A DNA stretch of 64,000 nucleotides, taken from Thalassotalea profundi. GTDB lineage: Bacteria > Pseudomonadota > Gammaproteobacteria > Enterobacterales > Alteromonadaceae. The position numbers and the translations under genes were made by a program. Location of the stretch: the NCBI RefSeq assembly GCF_014653195.1, contig NZ_BNAH01000006.1, forward strand, positions 1 to 64,000. Reading direction: 5' to 3'. Below the pieces are notes generated by a model, which did no database searches, was not told the origin of the DNA, and was given only the letters and a program-made list of their open reading frames with translations. Positions 62,271 to 64,000 of this stretch are shown one piece after another. Numbering within the stretch: position 1 is the stretch's first letter; each line of letters starts with the position of its first letter.

Positions 62271-63526
62271 TGGATTTTTTTAATTATAGAAATAATACAT
62301 TGTTTGCAGAAGACAATGCGATCGCTAAATTAGCTGAGCATTACCAAACACCACTATATATATACTCAAGAGCAACTATTGAACGTCATTGGCATGCATT
62401 TAATGATGCCGCGGGTTTACATCCACATTTAGTTTGCTACGCCGTAAAAGCCAACAGTAATTTAGCTGTTCTCAATGTATTAGCACGATTGGGTTCAGGT
62501 TTTGATATTGTCTCAAAAGGGGAATTAGCACGTGTTATTGAAGCTGGTGGCGATGCAAGTAAAGTTGTGTTTTCAGGAGTAGGTAAAAAAGTTGATGAAA
62601 TTGCATTTGCATTAGAAAAAGGGATTTACTGTTTTAATGTAGAATCCGAGCCTGAATTAGCACGTATTCAACAAGTAGCCCAAAAGCTTAATAAAAAAGC
62701 TGCCATTTCATTACGGGTAAATCCTGACGTTGACGCCGGCACTCACCCTTATATCTCTACGGGTTTAAAAGAGAATAAATTTGGAGTAGCAATAGATGAT
62801 GCCATCACGATTTATTTAAAAGCCTCAACTATGTCGCACATTGACATTAAAGGTATTGATTGTCATGTCGGTTCGCAACTTACTACCATAACACCCTTTA
62901 TTGATGCCCTAGACCGTATATTAATGATGGTCGATAATTTAGCCGAACAAGGTATTAACTTATCGCATATTGACGTAGGCGGTGGTTTAGGTGTTACTTA
63001 TCAGGATGAGCAGCCGCCAATGCCTAGCGAATATGTAGCAGCAATTATTGAACGCATAGGCGAACGAAAGTTAACCATCTTGTTTGAACCTGGCCGCGCG
63101 ATTATGGCAAACGCGGGTATTTTAGTTACCGAGGTGGAATTTATTAAAACTAATCAAGGTCGACATTTTGCTTTAGTTGATGCCGCAATGAATGACCTTA
63201 TACGCCCAGCATTATATCAGGCGTGGCAAAATATTGTTCCTGTCACTCCCAATGATACACTTGAAAGTAAAACCTACGATATTGTAGGACCCGTTTGTGA
63301 AACCGGTGATTTTTTAGGTAAAGACCGTTTATTAGCGATTCAAGCTGGTGATTTACTTGCTGTGCGTTCATCTGGCGCATATGGCTTTACTATGAGTTCA
63401 AATTATAATAGCCGACCAAGAGCCGCAGAAGTCATGGTTGACGGTGAGCAGCATTATTTAATTCGTCAACGTGAAACATTAGCCCAACTGTGGCAAGGTG
63501 AATCCTTACTACCAGATAACAAGTAG
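62270..63526 (+). CDS. lysA: Diaminopimelate decarboxylase
   Basis: A 418-residue fold-III PLP enzyme that makes L-lysine from meso-diaminopimelate. Lys60 in CYAVKANSN binds PLP. HVGSQ, DVGGGLGVTY, EPGRAIMANAG and the substrate-site VGPVCETGDFLG and SSGAYGFTMSSNYNSRPRAAEV are all present. GTG start overlapping the lptM stop (TAGTG), implying coupled translation. dapF, the preceding pathway step, follows 38 bp downstream. Confidence 0.97.
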   Translation: MDFFNYRNNTLFAEDNAIAKLAEHYQTPLYIYSRATIERHWHAFNDAAGLHPHLVCYAVKANSNLAVLNVLARLGSGFDIVSKGELARVIEAGGDASKVVFSGVGKKVDEIAFALEKGIYCFNVESEPELARIQQVAQKLNKKAAISLRVNPDVDAGTHPYISTGLKENKFGVAIDDAITIYLKASTMSHIDIKGIDCHVGSQLTTITPFIDALDRILMMVDNLAEQGINLSHIDVGGGLGVTYQDEQPPMPSEYVAAIIERIGERKLTILFEPGRAIMANAGILVTEVEFIKTNQGRHFALVDAAMNDLIRPALYQAWQNIVPVTPNDTLESKTYDIVGPVCETGDFLGKDRLLAIQAGDLLAVRSSGAYGFTMSSNYNSRPRAAEVMVDGEQHYLIRQRETLAQLWQGESLLPDNK

Positions 63527-63564
63527 CTTAATTAAAACTTAAGCGGTAAGAGAATAATACAAAA

Positions 63565-64000
63565 ATGCTAGTAAACTTTTCAAAAATGCATGGTTTAGGT
63601 AACGACTTTTTAGTTATTGATAATGTTACCCAAAATGTGTATTTACCAAACGATCAAATAAAGCGATTAGCAGATCGTAATTTTGGTGTCGGCTTTGATC
63701 AATTATTGGTGGTTGAACCACCTTATGATCCTGATTTAGATTTTCATTATCGTATTTTTAATGCTGATGGTAGTGAAGTTAATCAATGTGGTAATGGTGC
63801 TCGTTGTTTTGCCAAATTTGTTCGGATGAAAGGATTAACCAATCGTAATAAGATCCGCGTTTCAACTCATGCTGGGAAAATGACATTATTCGTTGAGCGA
63901 GACGGTAATATTACCGTGACTATGCCTGTTCCGCAGTTTGAACCCAATAAAATTCCTTTTAATGCGCAAAAAGTAGAAGGTACCTATATTTTACGTAGTG
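63565..64000 (+). CDS. dapF: Diaminopimelate epimerase, partial (runs off window)
   Basis: The first 145 codons of dapF, cut by the window edge. The enzyme interconverts LL- and meso-diaminopimelate for lysine and peptidoglycan. The N-terminus [20 protein letters not shown] is the family start. The first catalytic Cys is Cys75 in NQCGNGARC, and the second half with the other Cys lies outside the window. It closes the lptM-lysA-dapF unit. Confidence 0.96.
   Translation, partial: MLVNFSKMHGLGNDFLVIDNVTQNVYLPNDQIKRLADRNFGVGFDQLLVVEPPYDPDLDFHYRIFNADGSEVNQCGNGARCFAKFVRMKGLTNRNKIRVSTHAGKMTLFVERDGNITVTMPVPQFEPNKIPFNAQKVEGTYILRS

Overview
The window comes from a low-GC marine gammaproteobacterium. 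Gene content and order (hemCDXY with cyaY, lptM-lysA-dapF, yihI-DUF2489-hemN, srkA-dsbA, PEP-CTERM proteins, DUF1285, VF530) fit the Alteromonadales, most likely Colwelliaceae (Colwellia or Thalassotalea type). This is inferred from protein families read by eye; no database search was run.

Layout. 1-2045: the tail of an integron-like cassette array with attC-like sites, three unrelated cassettes (alpha/beta hydrolase, YefM/YoeB toxin-antitoxin, PH/GRAM-like small protein), closed by a truncated IS3-like end. 2121-6349: a minus-strand metal-handling set (His-rich TonB receptor, Cys-rich CopL-like protein, MFS carrier with a Met/His-rich extension). 6502-13072: cold-shock/DUF1294 protein, YghU-type GST, LysR regulator, formaldehyde detoxification (frmA, estD/frmB), then a Co/Ni/Mn efflux group (dmeF-like, an RcnR-type repressor and mntP) around a palindromic operator. 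13267-16384: a two-component system followed by an EF-hand protein and a Pro-rich acidic protein. 16762-21262: a glnD with a degenerate HD domain, a MarR regulator and a REC-REC-GGDEF protein that has lost key residues. 21402-24311: PadR / MFS / flavoprotein group. 24563-24918: tRNA-His with 112-bp tandem tRNA-derived repeats.

25294-31750 is an exopolysaccharide-type locus: TolC-like protein, glycoside-hydrolase-like barrel, HlyD adaptor, a TackOD1 zinc-ribbon protein with a degenerate GGDEF, a membrane GT2 and a PEP-CTERM protein. It is the best candidate for a poorly described system. 31783-40599: hemerythrin, DUF1285, hemN, a penicillin-acylase-type lipoprotein, DUF2489 and yihI. Beside yihI, where E. 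coli has csrC, lies an unannotated minus-strand stretch with 13 GGA motifs and a strong terminator, which I read as a CsrB/CsrC-type RNA. 40716-48263: M61 peptidase, purU, VF530, LysR/YeiH pair, and hutG-hutF behind a HutC-like palindrome.

48332-55574: ccoG, srkA and a lipid-anchored DsbA-like protein; a VTT-family membrane protein; a beta-propeller/SHOCT membrane protein; a two-OB-fold SSB-like protein. 56090-56683: a second PEP-CTERM protein behind a sigma-54-like promoter. 56773-64000: cyaY-hemCDXY-gloA2 on the minus strand, facing away from lptM-lysA-dapF (dapF runs off the end). Recurring themes are metal and haem homeostasis, surface polysaccharide/PEP-CTERM biology, and regulatory proteins with lost catalytic residues.
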